This document shows positions 45,129 to 54,939 of a stretch of 64,000 bases of DNA, in pieces. The stretch is taken from assembly GCF_010725055.1 (NCBI RefSeq), contig NZ_BJKB01000004.1, positions 62,001-126,000 of the forward strand. The letters run 5' to 3'. A program made the translations under genes and the position numbers. Source of the stretch: Gelidibacter japonicus. Its GTDB lineage: Bacteria > Bacteroidota > Bacteroidia > Flavobacteriales > Flavobacteriaceae. The stretch's first letter is position 1, and each line of letters begins with the position of its first letter. The notes beneath the pieces are model-generated. The model did no database searches and was not told where the DNA came from. It saw nothing but the letters and a program-made list of their open reading frames with translations.

Positions 45129-46172
45129 ATGAATTTATTAATTACGGGCGGTGCGGGTTTTATAGGTTCGCACGTCGTGAGATTGTTTGTAAAAAACTAT
45201 CCAAATTATCATATTTATAATTTGGACTTACTCACCTATGCCGGTAATTTAGAAAACTTAAAAGATATTGAAAACCAACCTAATTATACGTTTATCCAAG
45301 GCGATATTGCTAATGAAGGCTTTATAAATGGATTATTCGAAAAGCATAAATTTGAAAGGATCATTCATTTGGCAGCAGAATCTCATGTAGATCGTTCCAT
45401 AAATGATCCGTTGGCCTTTGTGAAAACGAATATTATGGGAACAGTGATTCTGTTAAATGCTTTTAAAATGCTTTGGCTGGACAATTATACCGACAAGCTT
45501 TTTTACCACATCAGTACAGATGAAGTATATGGTAGCTTAGGTGATAGCGGTTTTTTTACGGAAGACACGTCTTATGACCCCAATTCGCCTTACTCTGCCT
45601 CTAAAGCAGGCTCAGATCATTTTGTAAGAGCCTATGGGGAAACTTATGGATTGCCATATATTATAACAAACTGTTCAAATAATTATGGGCCCAATCAGTT
45701 TCCTGAAAAATTGATTCCATTGTTTATCAATAATATCATCCATAACAAACCACTTCCTGTATATGGTGATGGCAACTATACTAGAGATTGGTTATTTGTT
45801 ATAGATCATGCACGTGCAATCGACATTGCATTTCACGAAGGAAAACTAGGTGAAACTTATAATATTGGCGGTTTTAATGAGTGGAAAAACATTGACTTAG
45901 TCAAATTGTTATGCGCTCAAATGGATATTGAATTGCAGCGGGAAAAAGGCACTTCTGAAAAATTGATCACCTTTGTTAAAGACCGACCAGGACATGATTT
46001 AAGATATGCCATAGACCCGAGTAAAATTAAAAATGAATTGGGTTGGACACCTTCTCTAACTTTTGAAGAAGGTTTAGAAAAGACGATTCGATGGTATCTG
46101 GATAATGAAGAATGGTTAAATAACGTCACGAGTGGCGACTATCAAAACTATTATCAAAAGCAATATAATTAA
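45129..46172 (+). CDS. rmlB: dTDP-glucose 4,6-dehydratase
   Basis: Second step of dTDP-L-rhamnose synthesis: dTDP-glucose to dTDP-4-keto-6-deoxyglucose, with bound NAD+. It is an extended SDR enzyme with GGAGFIGSH (7-15), catalytic Thr130-Asp131-Glu132 (STDEVYG) and Tyr155-xxx-Lys159 (SPYSASKAGSD). NCSNNYGPNQFPEKLIPL follows, as in RmlB. At 347 residues it is typical. It heads rmlB-A-C-D, whose genes are 3 bp apart or overlap. Confidence 0.97.
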   Translation: MNLLITGGAGFIGSHVVRLFVKNYPNYHIYNLDLLTYAGNLENLKDIENQPNYTFIQGDIANEGFINGLFEKHKFERIIHLAAESHVDRSINDPLAFVKTNIMGTVILLNAFKMLWLDNYTDKLFYHISTDEVYGSLGDSGFFTEDTSYDPNSPYSASKAGSDHFVRAYGETYGLPYIITNCSNNYGPNQFPEKLIPLFINNIIHNKPLPVYGDGNYTRDWLFVIDHARAIDIAFHEGKLGETYNIGGFNEWKNIDLVKLLCAQMDIELQREKGTSEKLITFVKDRPGHDLRYAIDPSKIKNELGWTPSLTFEEGLEKTIRWYLDNEEWLNNVTSGDYQNYYQKQYN

Positions 46173-46175
46173 GAA

Positions 46176-47042
46176 ATGAAAGGAATAGTTTTAGCTGGAG
46201 GTTCTGGTTCGAGATTGCATCCGTTGACCTTGTCCGTAAGTAAGCAATTAATGCCTATTTATGACAAACCAATGATCTATTATCCGTTGTCAACTTTGAT
46301 GTCTGCGGGTATTAGAGAAATCTTGATTATTTCTACCGCTAAAGACCTTCCCTTATTTAGAGATTTATTGGGAGATGGTAAAAAGTATGGTTGTAGGTTT
46401 GAATACGCTGTACAAGATGCCCCAAATGGATTGGCAGAGGCATTTATCATTGGGGCAGATTTTATTGGATCAGATAAGGTGGCGCTCATCTTAGGCGATA
46501 ATATTTTTTATGGATCGGGGCTGTCAAAATTGTTGCAGGCAAATAGTGACCCAGATGGCGGAATCATCTATGCTTATAGAGTTCATGACCCTGAACGCTA
46601 TGGTGTGGTCGAATTCAATGACCAGGGTCAAGCGGTCTCGATTGAAGAAAAACCCAAAAGGCCCAAATCAAATTTTGCTGTTCCCGGGATTTATTTTTAT
46701 GATAATAGCGTGATTGAAATCGCAAGAAATATCCAACCAAGTCAGCGTGGAGAACTGGAAATAACCGATATAAACAAAGAATATTTGAAACAAGGGAAAT
46801 TGCATGTTAGTATTTTAGACCGAGGAACCGCGTGGCTGGATACCGGCACCTTCCAATCTTTGATGCAAGCCTCACAATTTGTTGAAGTGATCGAAGAGCG
46901 GCAAGGTTTAAAAATTGGTGCCATTGAAGCGGCTGCTTTCGAAATGGGATACATCAACGAACAGCAATTCAGAGAGCTGGCAGAACCTTTGTTAAAAAGT
47001 GGTTATGGCAAAAATTTATTAGGACTTCTCAAAAACAATTAA
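46176..47042 (+). CDS. rmlA: Glucose-1-phosphate thymidylyltransferase
   Basis: First step of dTDP-rhamnose synthesis: dTTP plus glucose-1-phosphate to dTDP-glucose. [13 protein letters not shown] carries the nucleotidyltransferase signature (usual GGxGTRLxPxT; here Ser for Thr), then [29 protein letters not shown] (metal-binding Asp) and [21 protein letters not shown]. At 288 residues it is normal. Its stop overlaps the rmlC ATG by one base. Confidence 0.97.
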   Translation: MKGIVLAGGSGSRLHPLTLSVSKQLMPIYDKPMIYYPLSTLMSAGIREILIISTAKDLPLFRDLLGDGKKYGCRFEYAVQDAPNGLAEAFIIGADFIGSDKVALILGDNIFYGSGLSKLLQANSDPDGGIIYAYRVHDPERYGVVEFNDQGQAVSIEEKPKRPKSNFAVPGIYFYDNSVIEIARNIQPSQRGELEITDINKEYLKQGKLHVSILDRGTAWLDTGTFQSLMQASQFVEVIEERQGLKIGAIEAAAFEMGYINEQQFRELAEPLLKSGYGKNLLGLLKNN

Positions 47043-47587
47043 TGACGGTAAAGGAAACAAAGCTTAAGGGATGTTTTATTATTGAACCAAAAATTTTCAA
47101 GGATGCCAGAGGGTATTTTCAAGAAACTTTTAATCAAAAAACTTTCCAAGAATTAATTGGCGAAACCATTAGTTTTGTTCAAGATAATGAGTCTATGTCC
47201 TCTAAAGGTGTGTTAAGAGGATTACATTATCAAAGAGGGTCGTATGCTCAGGCCAAATTGGTGCGGGTAATTAAAGGTAAAGCTTTGGATATTGCGGTTG
47301 ACTTACGAAAAGATTCTCCAACTTTTGGAGAACATATGGCAATTGAACTATCTGAAGAAAATAAGTTGCAAGTATTTTTACCCCGTGGATTTGCGCATGG
47401 ATTTATTGTTCTTGAAGACCAAACCTTATTTTCTTATAAATGCGATAATTTCTATAATAAATCATCAGAAGCGGGAATTATTTACAATGATCCCACCTTA
47501 AATATTGATTGGTTGTTGCCAAATGAAGCGGTTTTGGTTTCAGAAAAGGATAAATGTCTTCCAGAATTTAAAAATGCTAAATTATGA
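47042..47587 (+). CDS. rmlC: dTDP-4-dehydrorhamnose 3,5-epimerase
   Basis: Third step of the pathway: epimerises C3 and C5 of dTDP-4-keto-6-deoxyglucose. It has a cupin fold with DARGYFQETF, catalytic His62 in LRGLHYQ, AKLVRVIKGKALDIAVDLR, PRGFAHGFIVLEDQTLFSYKCD (with Tyr132) and the IDW motif near the end. Its 181 residues are typical. It overlaps rmlD by 4 bp (ATGA). Confidence 0.96.
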   Translation: MTVKETKLKGCFIIEPKIFKDARGYFQETFNQKTFQELIGETISFVQDNESMSSKGVLRGLHYQRGSYAQAKLVRVIKGKALDIAVDLRKDSPTFGEHMAIELSEENKLQVFLPRGFAHGFIVLEDQTLFSYKCDNFYNKSSEAGIIYNDPTLNIDWLLPNEAVLVSEKDKCLPEFKNAKL

Positions 47588-48441
47588 CAACCGTTTTAGT
47601 AACTGGAGCTGACGGTCAACTCGGACAATGCATCCAAAATATAACCCACCAATTCCCATCTCTTGATTTCCTTTTTGCGGATAGAAACACACTGGATATT
47701 ACGGTTGCTAACGATGTTTTAGATTTTTTTGAAACAAATGCTATTGACTGGTGCATTAATTGCGCCGGTTACACCGCAGTAGATAATGCAGAGAATGATC
47801 AGGAAAATGCCTATAAAGTTAACTCCATTGGTGCCAAAAACATGGCCCAAGCTTGTCAAAAAAATGATGTCAAAATGGTTCACATCTCCACTGATTTTGT
47901 TTTCGACGGTTTAAAAACAACACCTTATACTGAACTGGATAAAACCAACCCGGTCAATGTGTACGGAGAATCAAAATTAAAGGGAGAAAATGAGATTAAA
48001 CAAATTTTAGATAAGCATTTTATAATTAGGACTTCTTGGTTATATTCCGAATATGGAAATAATTTCATGAAAACAATGTTGGGATTGGCTCAAGATAGAC
48101 AAGAGCTGAGCGTGGTTAATGATCAATTGGGAACACCGACATATGCTGGTGACTTAGCTCGAGTTGTGTTAAATATAATAAAATTAAGGTCCCAGGATTA
48201 TGGTGTTTATCATTATAGCAATGAGGGAATTACAAGTTGGTTTGAATTTGCTAAAGCAATCTTCGAAGAAAGTAATATAGAACTCTATATAATACCAATT
48301 GAAACTAAAGATTATCCCACATTGACAAAACGGCCTAGATATAGTGTTTTAGATAAATCTAAAATTAAAAAGATGCTTAATGTTGAAATTCTTGATTGGA
48401 GACAAAGTTTACGAAAAGCGCTGTTGAAATTAAACCTTTAA
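47584..48441 (+). CDS. rmlD: dTDP-4-dehydrorhamnose reductase
   Basis: Last step, giving dTDP-L-rhamnose with NAD(P)H. It is an SDR enzyme with TGADGQLGQ at 7-15, STDFVFDG at 102-109 and Tyr127-xxx-Lys131 (VYGESKLKGE). RTSWLYSEYGNNFMKTM is an RmlD signature. At 285 residues it is complete. It ends the rhamnose block; decayed GDP-fucose genes follow. Confidence 0.96.
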   Translation: MTTVLVTGADGQLGQCIQNITHQFPSLDFLFADRNTLDITVANDVLDFFETNAIDWCINCAGYTAVDNAENDQENAYKVNSIGAKNMAQACQKNDVKMVHISTDFVFDGLKTTPYTELDKTNPVNVYGESKLKGENEIKQILDKHFIIRTSWLYSEYGNNFMKTMLGLAQDRQELSVVNDQLGTPTYAGDLARVVLNIIKLRSQDYGVYHYSNEGITSWFEFAKAIFEESNIELYIIPIETKDYPTLTKRPRYSVLDKSKIKKMLNVEILDWRQSLRKALLKLNL

Positions 48442-48475
48442 GTAAAGAGAAAATTAATTTTAGATAAAAATGGGA

Positions 48476-48596
48476 ATGATATTGATTACTGATGTTACCC
48501 AGTAAGTCGGAGCCAACTTAAACGAGTTCCTGTATAAAAAAGGAAATAGGATTTGTGGTTTAAAACGGTATCCTTTTGAGTATAATGGAGAATAAG
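48476..48596 (+). pseudogene. gmd: Relic of the GDP-mannose 4,6-dehydratase gene (5' end)
   Basis: From an ATG at 48476 the frame reads ILITDVTQ, a stop (48503-48505), then VGANLNEFLYKKG and GLKRYPFEYN. This aligns residue for residue with the Gmd start (ALITGVTGQDGAYLxEFLLxKGYxVHGxKRR), with the GxTGQDG motif destroyed. The rest of the gene, over 300 codons, is gone. Confidence 0.75.
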
Positions 48597-48646
48597 GATT
48601 TTAAAGACACTACCGCTGGAGTAAAGACATTAGAAAGGCGCAGTGT

Positions 48647-48886
48647 AAAAAGAGTACCCTAAATTGTGTTTCTATAAATGGACTGACACTAGCTATTAAA
48701 TCAATTATGGGATTTAAGAGAGAAATAGTCTTTAATACTTCAAAACCAGAAGGAACTATGAGAAAACTAAATGATTTTTCTAATTTAAATAGTTTAGGCT
48801 GGAGACCTACAATTACCTTGAAAGAAGGTGTTAAGAGAGCTTATCATTGGTATAAAAGAAACGCTGATGAAAGAACATATTCTTAA
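48647..48886 (+). pseudogene. fcl: Relic of the GDP-L-fucose synthase gene (3' end)
   Basis: The frame ending at TAA 48884-48886 reads VSINGLTLAIKSIMGFKRE, IVFNTSKPEGTMRKL, SLGWRPTITLKEGVKRAYHWY, the C-terminal signature of GDP-fucose synthase (…GWxPxxxLxxGIxxxYxW…). There is no N-terminal catalytic part. With the gmd relic before it, this is the join left by a deletion running from gmd into fcl. The relic overlaps the flippase start by 20 bp. Confidence 0.8.
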
Positions 48887-50231
48887 AATATTAAACACTC
48901 TTGGTGTTAAAAGTGCTCGCACAAAAAATATTGTCAAACATATTTCAATATCTTTTTTTTATAAGGCAGGCGCTGTTTTAGCAAATTTTTTATTGGTTCC
49001 ACTTACCATCAATTTTTTAGATACCGAAAATTATGGCGTTTGGCTTATCATAAGCTCGTTTATTGCGTGGTTCTCTTTTTTTGATATTGGATTAGGAAAC
49101 GGCTTAAGAAATAAACTAACAGAGGCCAAAACAAATGGAGATCTAAAGCTAGCCCGAGGTTATATAAGTTCAGCCTATTATACCATTGCGGGCGTAAGCC
49201 TCTTCCTGTTTTGTGTTTTTGTTTTTTTTAATTATTTTATTGACTGGGCTTCTGTTTTTAATACTAGTGAAGCCTTTAATACAGACTTGAACTTATTGAT
49301 GCTTTTAGTGTTTGGTTTTTTTTGTATTCAATTAGTGGTAGGGCTTGTTACTAATATATACTTGGCAGACCAAAGCCATTCGATTCAAGTAAAAATTCAT
49401 TTCTCAACACAGGTAGTCTCATTGTTTACAATTTGGATATTGACAGAAACAAGCCATAGTTCCCTATTAATATTTGGAGCTATATTTGCAGCCCTGCCAG
49501 TAATCATACTTTTAGCTTTAAATTTATTGGCGTTTTCTAATAAATTTAAAGAATTGAAACCGTCTCTATCTCTATGGAGCAAAAGTCATTTGAAAGACAT
49601 TATGGGCGTTGGTTTTGATTTTTTTATTATACAAATAGCTGGAATTGTGATTTTTTCAACAGACAACTTTATAATTAGTAAACTTTTTAGCCCAGAAGAG
49701 GTTGTACCTTACAATATTGCTTTTAAGTACTTTTCCATTCTCACCATTGTTTTTTCTATCGTGGTTGCTCCTTATTGGTCTTCATTTACTGAAGCCTACG
49801 TAAAAAAGGAATATGAATGGATCAAGGTTTCTGTTAACAACATTATGAGAGTTTGGCTCTTGATTCCCATAGTTGTGGTTATAATGTTATTGCTGTCCGA
49901 TTGGTTCTATAATATCTGGGTTGGAGATAAAGTTTTGGTTCCTTTTATGCTCTCAGTCTCGATGGCTGTGTTTGTAATGAGTTTTACGTTCAACAATATT
50001 TTTGTGTTTTTTATAAATGGAACCGGTAAAATAAAAGTACAATTGATAGTGAGTATTTTCATGGCTATTATTAATATACCGCTTTCAATATTCATGGCCA
50101 AAAGTTTGAATATGGGTGTAAAAGGGGTAATTATCGCAACTATTTTGAGCTACCTACCTGGTCTGATATTAATGCCTTTACAATACAACAAGATTATAAA
50201 TAACAGGGCAAGGGGAATTTGGAATAAATAG
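48867..50231 (+). CDS. Oligosaccharide flippase (Wzx-like)
   Basis: A 454-residue polytopic membrane protein of the MOP/polysaccharide-transport superfamily, expected to flip lipid-linked repeat units to the periplasmic side. Signatures are FYKAGAVLANFLLVPLTINFLDTENYGVWLI at the start, ISSFIAWFSFFDIGLGNGLRNKLTEA, STDNFIISKLFSPEEVVPYNIAFKYF, and about 12 hydrophobic segments. The ATG at 48867 is preferred over an upstream GTG at 48828, which would lie inside the fcl relic. Lower GC than the rml genes is in keeping with exchange of locus interiors. Confidence 0.9.
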   Translation: MKEHILKILNTLGVKSARTKNIVKHISISFFYKAGAVLANFLLVPLTINFLDTENYGVWLIISSFIAWFSFFDIGLGNGLRNKLTEAKTNGDLKLARGYISSAYYTIAGVSLFLFCVFVFFNYFIDWASVFNTSEAFNTDLNLLMLLVFGFFCIQLVVGLVTNIYLADQSHSIQVKIHFSTQVVSLFTIWILTETSHSSLLIFGAIFAALPVIILLALNLLAFSNKFKELKPSLSLWSKSHLKDIMGVGFDFFIIQIAGIVIFSTDNFIISKLFSPEEVVPYNIAFKYFSILTIVFSIVVAPYWSSFTEAYVKKEYEWIKVSVNNIMRVWLLIPIVVVIMLLLSDWFYNIWVGDKVLVPFMLSVSMAVFVMSFTFNNIFVFFINGTGKIKVQLIVSIFMAIINIPLSIFMAKSLNMGVKGVIIATILSYLPGLILMPLQYNKIINNRARGIWNK

Positions 50232-50250
50232 TTTTTAATAAAATTAAATC

Positions 50251-51033
50251 ATGAAAGAGTTGGTAAAGAAAGGAATAAAAACAATGCTTAGTAGAGAAAG
50301 CAGAACACTATATAAGATCAGTAAACTACCTAGATACACGAAATTTACGACAACGGTTTTGGGTTCCATATTTGAAGGGGTGGATCCACCATCTTTTATA
50401 GCGCAATATAATGAACAGATCAGACGAAAAACCTATAAATTCAATACCACCAAAGAATCTCCATATATAATTGATTGCGGAGTCAATATTGGTTTAAGCG
50501 TAATCAGCTTGAAGAATATGTATCCAAAGGCAAAAATAATTGGTTTTGAGCCTGATCCCAATATCAAAGAAATTGCCGATAAAAACATTAAAAACGCGGG
50601 ATATTTTGATGTTGAATTGTTACAAAAAGCAGTTTGGACTGAAGAAACCACAATGACATTTTTTAAAGAAGGATCTGCAGGAGGAAAACTTACCAAAGAG
50701 GAGAGTGATAAAACGATAACTGTGGAAACATTCGATTTAAAAAAGCTTTTGACAAAAGAAGTGGACTTTTTGAAAATTGATATTGAGGGCGCAGAGTTCG
50801 ATGTTATTAAAGATATAAATAAACAGCTTCATTTAGTTAAAAACATATTTTTAGAATATCACTCAAAAATCAATGAAGACCAAAATCTAGGTGAAATTCT
50901 CGACATATTAAAAAGTAATGGCTTTAAATACTTTGTAGAATCTGGTTATATCAATCCCGAAAGTCCACTTATAGAAAGAATTGAAATAGATGGTTTTGAT
51001 AACTTGATTAATATTTTTGGTTATAGAATATAA
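50251..51033 (+). CDS. FkbM family methyltransferase
   Basis: A SAM-dependent methyltransferase of 260 residues. It has DCGVNIGLSVISLKNMYPKAKIIGFEPDPN (AdoMet motifs I and II, about 72-102), and FLKIDIEGAEFDVIKDI (about 173-189) is the FkbM signature. Proteins of this family often O-methylate sugars of surface glycans, and the setting between a flippase and glycosyltransferases fits. The exact substrate is unknown. Confidence 0.88.
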   Translation: MKELVKKGIKTMLSRESRTLYKISKLPRYTKFTTTVLGSIFEGVDPPSFIAQYNEQIRRKTYKFNTTKESPYIIDCGVNIGLSVISLKNMYPKAKIIGFEPDPNIKEIADKNIKNAGYFDVELLQKAVWTEETTMTFFKEGSAGGKLTKEESDKTITVETFDLKKLLTKEVDFLKIDIEGAEFDVIKDINKQLHLVKNIFLEYHSKINEDQNLGEILDILKSNGFKYFVESGYINPESPLIERIEIDGFDNLINIFGYRI

Positions 51034-51035
51034 AA

Positions 51036-52286
51036 GTGAAAATACTTATAGTTAATTTTAGTGATATGGAAGGAGGCGCAGCAAGAGCGGCCTATAGACT
51101 GCATTCCTCTCTTTTAAAAGAAGATATTGATTGCCAGATGCTGGTATTGAGAAAACGAAGTGAGGATGACACGGTTATAGGACCTACCTCAATCGCTAGG
51201 AAGTTCACAGCTAAATTACAATCAATAATAAATACCTTTCCACTAAAACATTACGATTGTAAAGATGAATTCTCAGCATCTTTTTCCCCCAGTTTCCAAA
51301 TTGTTGAAAAAATCAACAAACTAAATCCTGACCTTGTTCACTTACATTGGATAAATGCTGGGTTTCTGAAGATCGAAGATTTAAAAAAAATAAAGGCACC
51401 TATTGTATGGTCATTGCATGATATGTGGGCGTTTACTGGAGGATGCCACTACGCCGACACGTGCGTTTCATATACAGCTAATTGTGGGAACTGCCCTGTT
51501 CTAAACTCCATCAAAGAGAATGATTTAAGTAGGGACATATTTAAAAGAAAGCAAAAGATTTTCTTTGAAATTAATAACTTGACCATCGTAGGATTGAGCA
51601 AATGGTTGGAAACATGTGCAAAATCGAGTACCCTTTTTAAAAATAGGGAGGTTGTGAATCTACCAAACCCGATTGACACCTCTGTATTTAAGCCATTCGC
51701 AAAAGAAGAAGCCAGATCTTTATTGGGATTGCCTAAAAAAAAGAAACTCATCCTTTTTGGGGCTATGTCTGCAACCAGCAACCCACGAAAGGGTTTTATA
51801 GAACTGAAAAGTGCCTTAAAAAAGTTGCAGACCAGGGATATAGAATTTCTTGTTTTTGGAAGTGACCAACCAAAGGACCCTCAGGAGTTTGATTTTAAAA
51901 CACACTATTTGGGCCAGCTCAACACCGATATAAGCTTAGTAAAACTCTACAGTGCTGCCGATGTTATGATAGTGCCCAGTTTACAGGAAAACTTATCTAA
52001 TGTTATTTTGGAAAGTCTTTCTTGTGGGACCCCTGTCGTGGGATTTAAGATTGGTGGAAATAGTGATATGATAGAGCATAAAATAAATGGATATCTGGCA
52101 GAACCTTATGAAACCGACGATTTGGCACATGGAATTGAATGGGTATTAAACAATGAAAATTCAAAGGAAATTTCTAAAATGGCAAGAGATAAAGTGCTTA
52201 AAAATTTTGATAGCAAATTGGTGGCAAAGAAGTATATTGAACTTTATAATAAAAACATAGAAAAGAAGACGACAGGCTCATATTAA
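51036..52286 (+). CDS. Glycosyltransferase, GT4 type
   Basis: A 416-residue GT-B fold glycosyltransferase. The N-terminal domain starts KILIVNFSDMEGGAARAAYRLH. PDLVHLHWINAGF and WSLHDMWAFTGGCHYADTC (with a Cys-containing loop) mark a known subgroup. The C-terminal donor domain has ILFGAMSATSNPRKGF and the EX7E-type stretch PSLQENLSNVILESLSCGTPVVGFKIGG. Sugar and acceptor are unknown. It starts at GTG, 3 bp after the FkbM stop. It is followed by a gene relic, not by an intact gene. Confidence 0.9.
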   Translation: MKILIVNFSDMEGGAARAAYRLHSSLLKEDIDCQMLVLRKRSEDDTVIGPTSIARKFTAKLQSIINTFPLKHYDCKDEFSASFSPSFQIVEKINKLNPDLVHLHWINAGFLKIEDLKKIKAPIVWSLHDMWAFTGGCHYADTCVSYTANCGNCPVLNSIKENDLSRDIFKRKQKIFFEINNLTIVGLSKWLETCAKSSTLFKNREVVNLPNPIDTSVFKPFAKEEARSLLGLPKKKKLILFGAMSATSNPRKGFIELKSALKKLQTRDIEFLVFGSDQPKDPQEFDFKTHYLGQLNTDISLVKLYSAADVMIVPSLQENLSNVILESLSCGTPVVGFKIGGNSDMIEHKINGYLAEPYETDDLAHGIEWVLNNENSKEISKMARDKVLKNFDSKLVAKKYIELYNKNIEKKTTGSY

Positions 52287-52957
52287 AGTTTCAAACTTTT
52301 AATAATTACATAGAAACGGTAGATTTCTATATATCTCACACTATTCCCTTTTTGACTCTAAAGGTTTGAGTTTGAAACCTGAGATCTAAAATAGTTTGTA
52401 ACCGTGAAAGAACTAATAATAAATATTATGTTGGATTGTTAATAAAATATATAAAAATTAATGAATGAAATAACTCTGAAAGTGTTTCTGGATTGAAGTC
52501 AGAGCTGGAGCAGACCAAAACCTTAGGAGCTGACCTCAAAAAGTTGCTGGAGGAATTGATTATAGGCTCCTTACTTGATATTCAATGTTGATTTTTGTGG
52601 ACGCGAAAGTAAATTTATCGAGCGTTCATCATGCGGTGACGAAATCGCATCAGAGATTATGAAAGTCAATAATAAGAGTTACCAAAATTCGGAGGTAGAA
52701 ATTTAAGTTTTAAATCTAATTAATGATCCTTTATCAAAAACCGATTTAATTATTATAAAAGATTGCTTAGTGCATCTTAGTTTTGAGAATATTATTGCCA
52801 GGATCAAAACATAAAATACTCGGGGGAGGTAAATATGTTTTAATGACGATATTTGTAAACCGAAAATCTAATTATGATAAAGAATAAGTACTTATCAATA
52901 ACCATTGGTATAAAGATTCAAGACACTTAACTTCACACGCCTAGATCAAAAGTTATA
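52287..52957. other. Gene-free stretch occupied by decayed sequence
   Basis: Apart from the methyltransferase relic at 52472-52815, I see no feature here. The downstream part (52816-52957) probably also derives from that gene (a CGGGGGAGGTAA stretch, then FVNRKSNYD-like and RFKTLNFTRL-like traces), but is too worn to claim. Confidence 0.5.
52472..52815 (+). pseudogene. Relic of a SAM-dependent methyltransferase gene
   Basis: Three pieces in changing frames can be joined. SESVSGLKSELEQTKTLG with KKLLEELIIGSLLDIQC runs into a stop where the family has the DxPCGDF motif. Next comes NNKSYQNSEVEI, a stop, then VLNLINDPLSKTDLIII and KDCLVHLSFENI (family: …DLIIxRDCLVHLSxxxI). This is a known class I methyltransferase pattern of polysaccharide loci. 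Frameshifts and at least two stops show that it is dead. Weak traces may continue to about 52950. Confidence 0.75.
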
Positions 52958-54184
52958 ATGTATATTACTAAAAGCAGATTATTAAAATGGGGACTATATA
53001 GCAATGCCATATATATTCTGTTGTTTTTTTTATTGAAACCTGACGGTTTTGGTTTTCAAAAAGTCGTAATCTCGATGTTCTTCTTATTTTCGGTTTTTTC
53101 AATTTATTTCTTATGCGTAAAGGATGGACAGCAATTAAACCAGCTATCAACCGGAAATAGGTGGGTCATTTATCTATTGCTTTTTTGGGGAGTTATTGTT
53201 ATTGTTAAGAGTTTTACCTTAAATCCACAAGACTGGATTACAAACTTTGGAAATGTATATATGGGTTTTGCATGGTTGATGCCGGCAATAACCGTATTGG
53301 GTCTGAAAATTGAAAATTGGACAGTGATGTTTAAATCCATTTCATTTATGTTCACATTAATGATTGGTGCGTTTCTATTTTTATCCGTTTTAACGATAAA
53401 TGACGAATGGATATGGCTATTAAGACCATTGGTTTTTGTTTTAATTATAGGTTTTAATCGATTTACACTTATTAAAAAAATACAGATACTCATTATTATT
53501 GTCGTGTATATGGTAGTTTCTACTATAGGAGAAAGACGCATGGAATATCTATGGCTAATTATGGTATTCGGATTCTTAATCATGGATAGAGTCATGTCCT
53601 TTCGGGTTAGAAGAACTTTTATAAAATATATAATTGCTGGTTTTCTATTGGTTCTAACCTTAATTTTCACCTTAGGTTATGAGTATGTTTGGAGAATAGT
53701 CACAATGTTTGCCGACATTCAAGACTCTAGGACATTTTTGTTCAGAGAATTAATGTCTGAACTTAATTTCAGTGAGAAAATATTTGGTAGAGGTTCTTTG
53801 GGCACTTATTATAGTGAATATTTTGAGCATACCAAGTGGTATGTTGTTGATGTTTTAAAGAAGCCTTGGTATGGAGATTCTTCAACAAGAATAACTATTG
53901 AGGTTGGCTATTTACAGATGATTTTAAAAGGGGGTTTCATTATGATGCTGCTCAACCTAATCATACTTATTAGCTCTAGTTATGTCGCTATTTTTAAATC
54001 CAGAAATAAATTCATCAAACGATTGGGGTATTATATTTTAATTTTTATGATATTATACTTAATTGAATTGAGACCAACTTTTACCCCGATATTTTTTATT
54101 TTATGGATGGCCATTGGGACTGTGCTAAATAAGAAATATAGGTTAATGGATGATGAAGAAATAAATGCCTTAATTAAATTTTGA
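52958..54184 (+). CDS. Polytopic membrane protein, probable Wzy-like O-antigen polymerase
   Basis: A 408-residue protein with about 10-11 hydrophobic segments and a longer hydrophilic loop (about 235-315, including DSRTFLFRELMSEL and FGRGSLGTYYSEYF) near the C-terminal part, followed by STRITIEVGYLQMILKGGFIM. This layout and the position among glycosyltransferases fit a Wzy polymerase, which is poorly conserved at sequence level. No Pfam-level signature is recognised, so the call is by topology and setting. It overlaps the next gene by one base. Confidence 0.6.
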   Translation: MYITKSRLLKWGLYSNAIYILLFFLLKPDGFGFQKVVISMFFLFSVFSIYFLCVKDGQQLNQLSTGNRWVIYLLLFWGVIVIVKSFTLNPQDWITNFGNVYMGFAWLMPAITVLGLKIENWTVMFKSISFMFTLMIGAFLFLSVLTINDEWIWLLRPLVFVLIIGFNRFTLIKKIQILIIIVVYMVVSTIGERRMEYLWLIMVFGFLIMDRVMSFRVRRTFIKYIIAGFLLVLTLIFTLGYEYVWRIVTMFADIQDSRTFLFRELMSELNFSEKIFGRGSLGTYYSEYFEHTKWYVVDVLKKPWYGDSSTRITIEVGYLQMILKGGFIMMLLNLIILISSSYVAIFKSRNKFIKRLGYYILIFMILYLIELRPTFTPIFFILWMAIGTVLNKKYRLMDDEEINALIKF

Positions 54185-54939
54185 TGAATAGAGATGAAGA
54201 ACTATTGGTGTCTGTTATTACGGTGGTTTTTAATGGTGAAGACTATTTGCAACAAACTATTGATAGTGTAAAAAACCAAACCTATAAAAATATTGAGTAC
54301 ATCATTATTGACGGAGGTTCTACAGATAATACGATCAATATTATAAAGAAAAATCAAGATCACATATCTCATTGGATAAGTGAACCTGACAAAGGTCTAT
54401 ATGATGCCATGAACAAAGGGGTGAAAATAGCAAGTGGCGATTTGATAGGCACGATAAATAGTGATGACTGGTATGAATTGGACGCTATACGATTAGTTGT
54501 AGATGCCTATTTAAAGAACCCTAAAGCTAAAGTAATTCACTCTAATAGATACGATGTCTACAGTGATAATACTCGAAAAGTATACGCTTATAACCCTTCG
54601 GTTTTTAAACTTAAATATTTAAGTATGACTTTTTCACATCCTTCAATGTTTGTCACGAGAGAAGTCTATCAACAATATTCCTATAATATTGCATTAAAAT
54701 CATATGCTGATTATCAATTCTCTTTAATGGTATTTATGAACAATAATAAGTTTGTACATATAGATAAGCCTTTAGTTAATTTCCGAGTAGGAGGAATCAG
54801 TGGACAATTAAGTTTGAGAGAAGAATTACAACAGGGATTTATTGCAAGAAACAACGCAGGATTGAATGTTTTTGAAAACATTTTTGCTCTTTTTTTGAGG
54901 ATTCTTACGAAGACTTTTTTGACTCATAAAAAAAAATGA
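54184..54939 (+). CDS. Glycosyltransferase family 2
   Basis: A 251-residue GT-A enzyme of the WcaA type. LVSVITVVFNGEDYLQQTIDSV, YIIIDGGSTDNTINII (nucleotide binding), DKGLYDAMNKGVKIASGDLIGTINSDDWY (the SDD equivalent of the DXD metal motif), and FSHPSMFVTREVY (acceptor side) are all clear. The ATG at 54184 overlaps the previous stop (TGATG); a TTG one codon earlier is less likely. The sugar is unknown. Confidence 0.92.
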   Translation: MNRDEELLVSVITVVFNGEDYLQQTIDSVKNQTYKNIEYIIIDGGSTDNTINIIKKNQDHISHWISEPDKGLYDAMNKGVKIASGDLIGTINSDDWYELDAIRLVVDAYLKNPKAKVIHSNRYDVYSDNTRKVYAYNPSVFKLKYLSMTFSHPSMFVTREVYQQYSYNIALKSYADYQFSLMVFMNNNKFVHIDKPLVNFRVGGISGQLSLREELQQGFIARNNAGLNVFENIFALFLRILTKTFLTHKKK

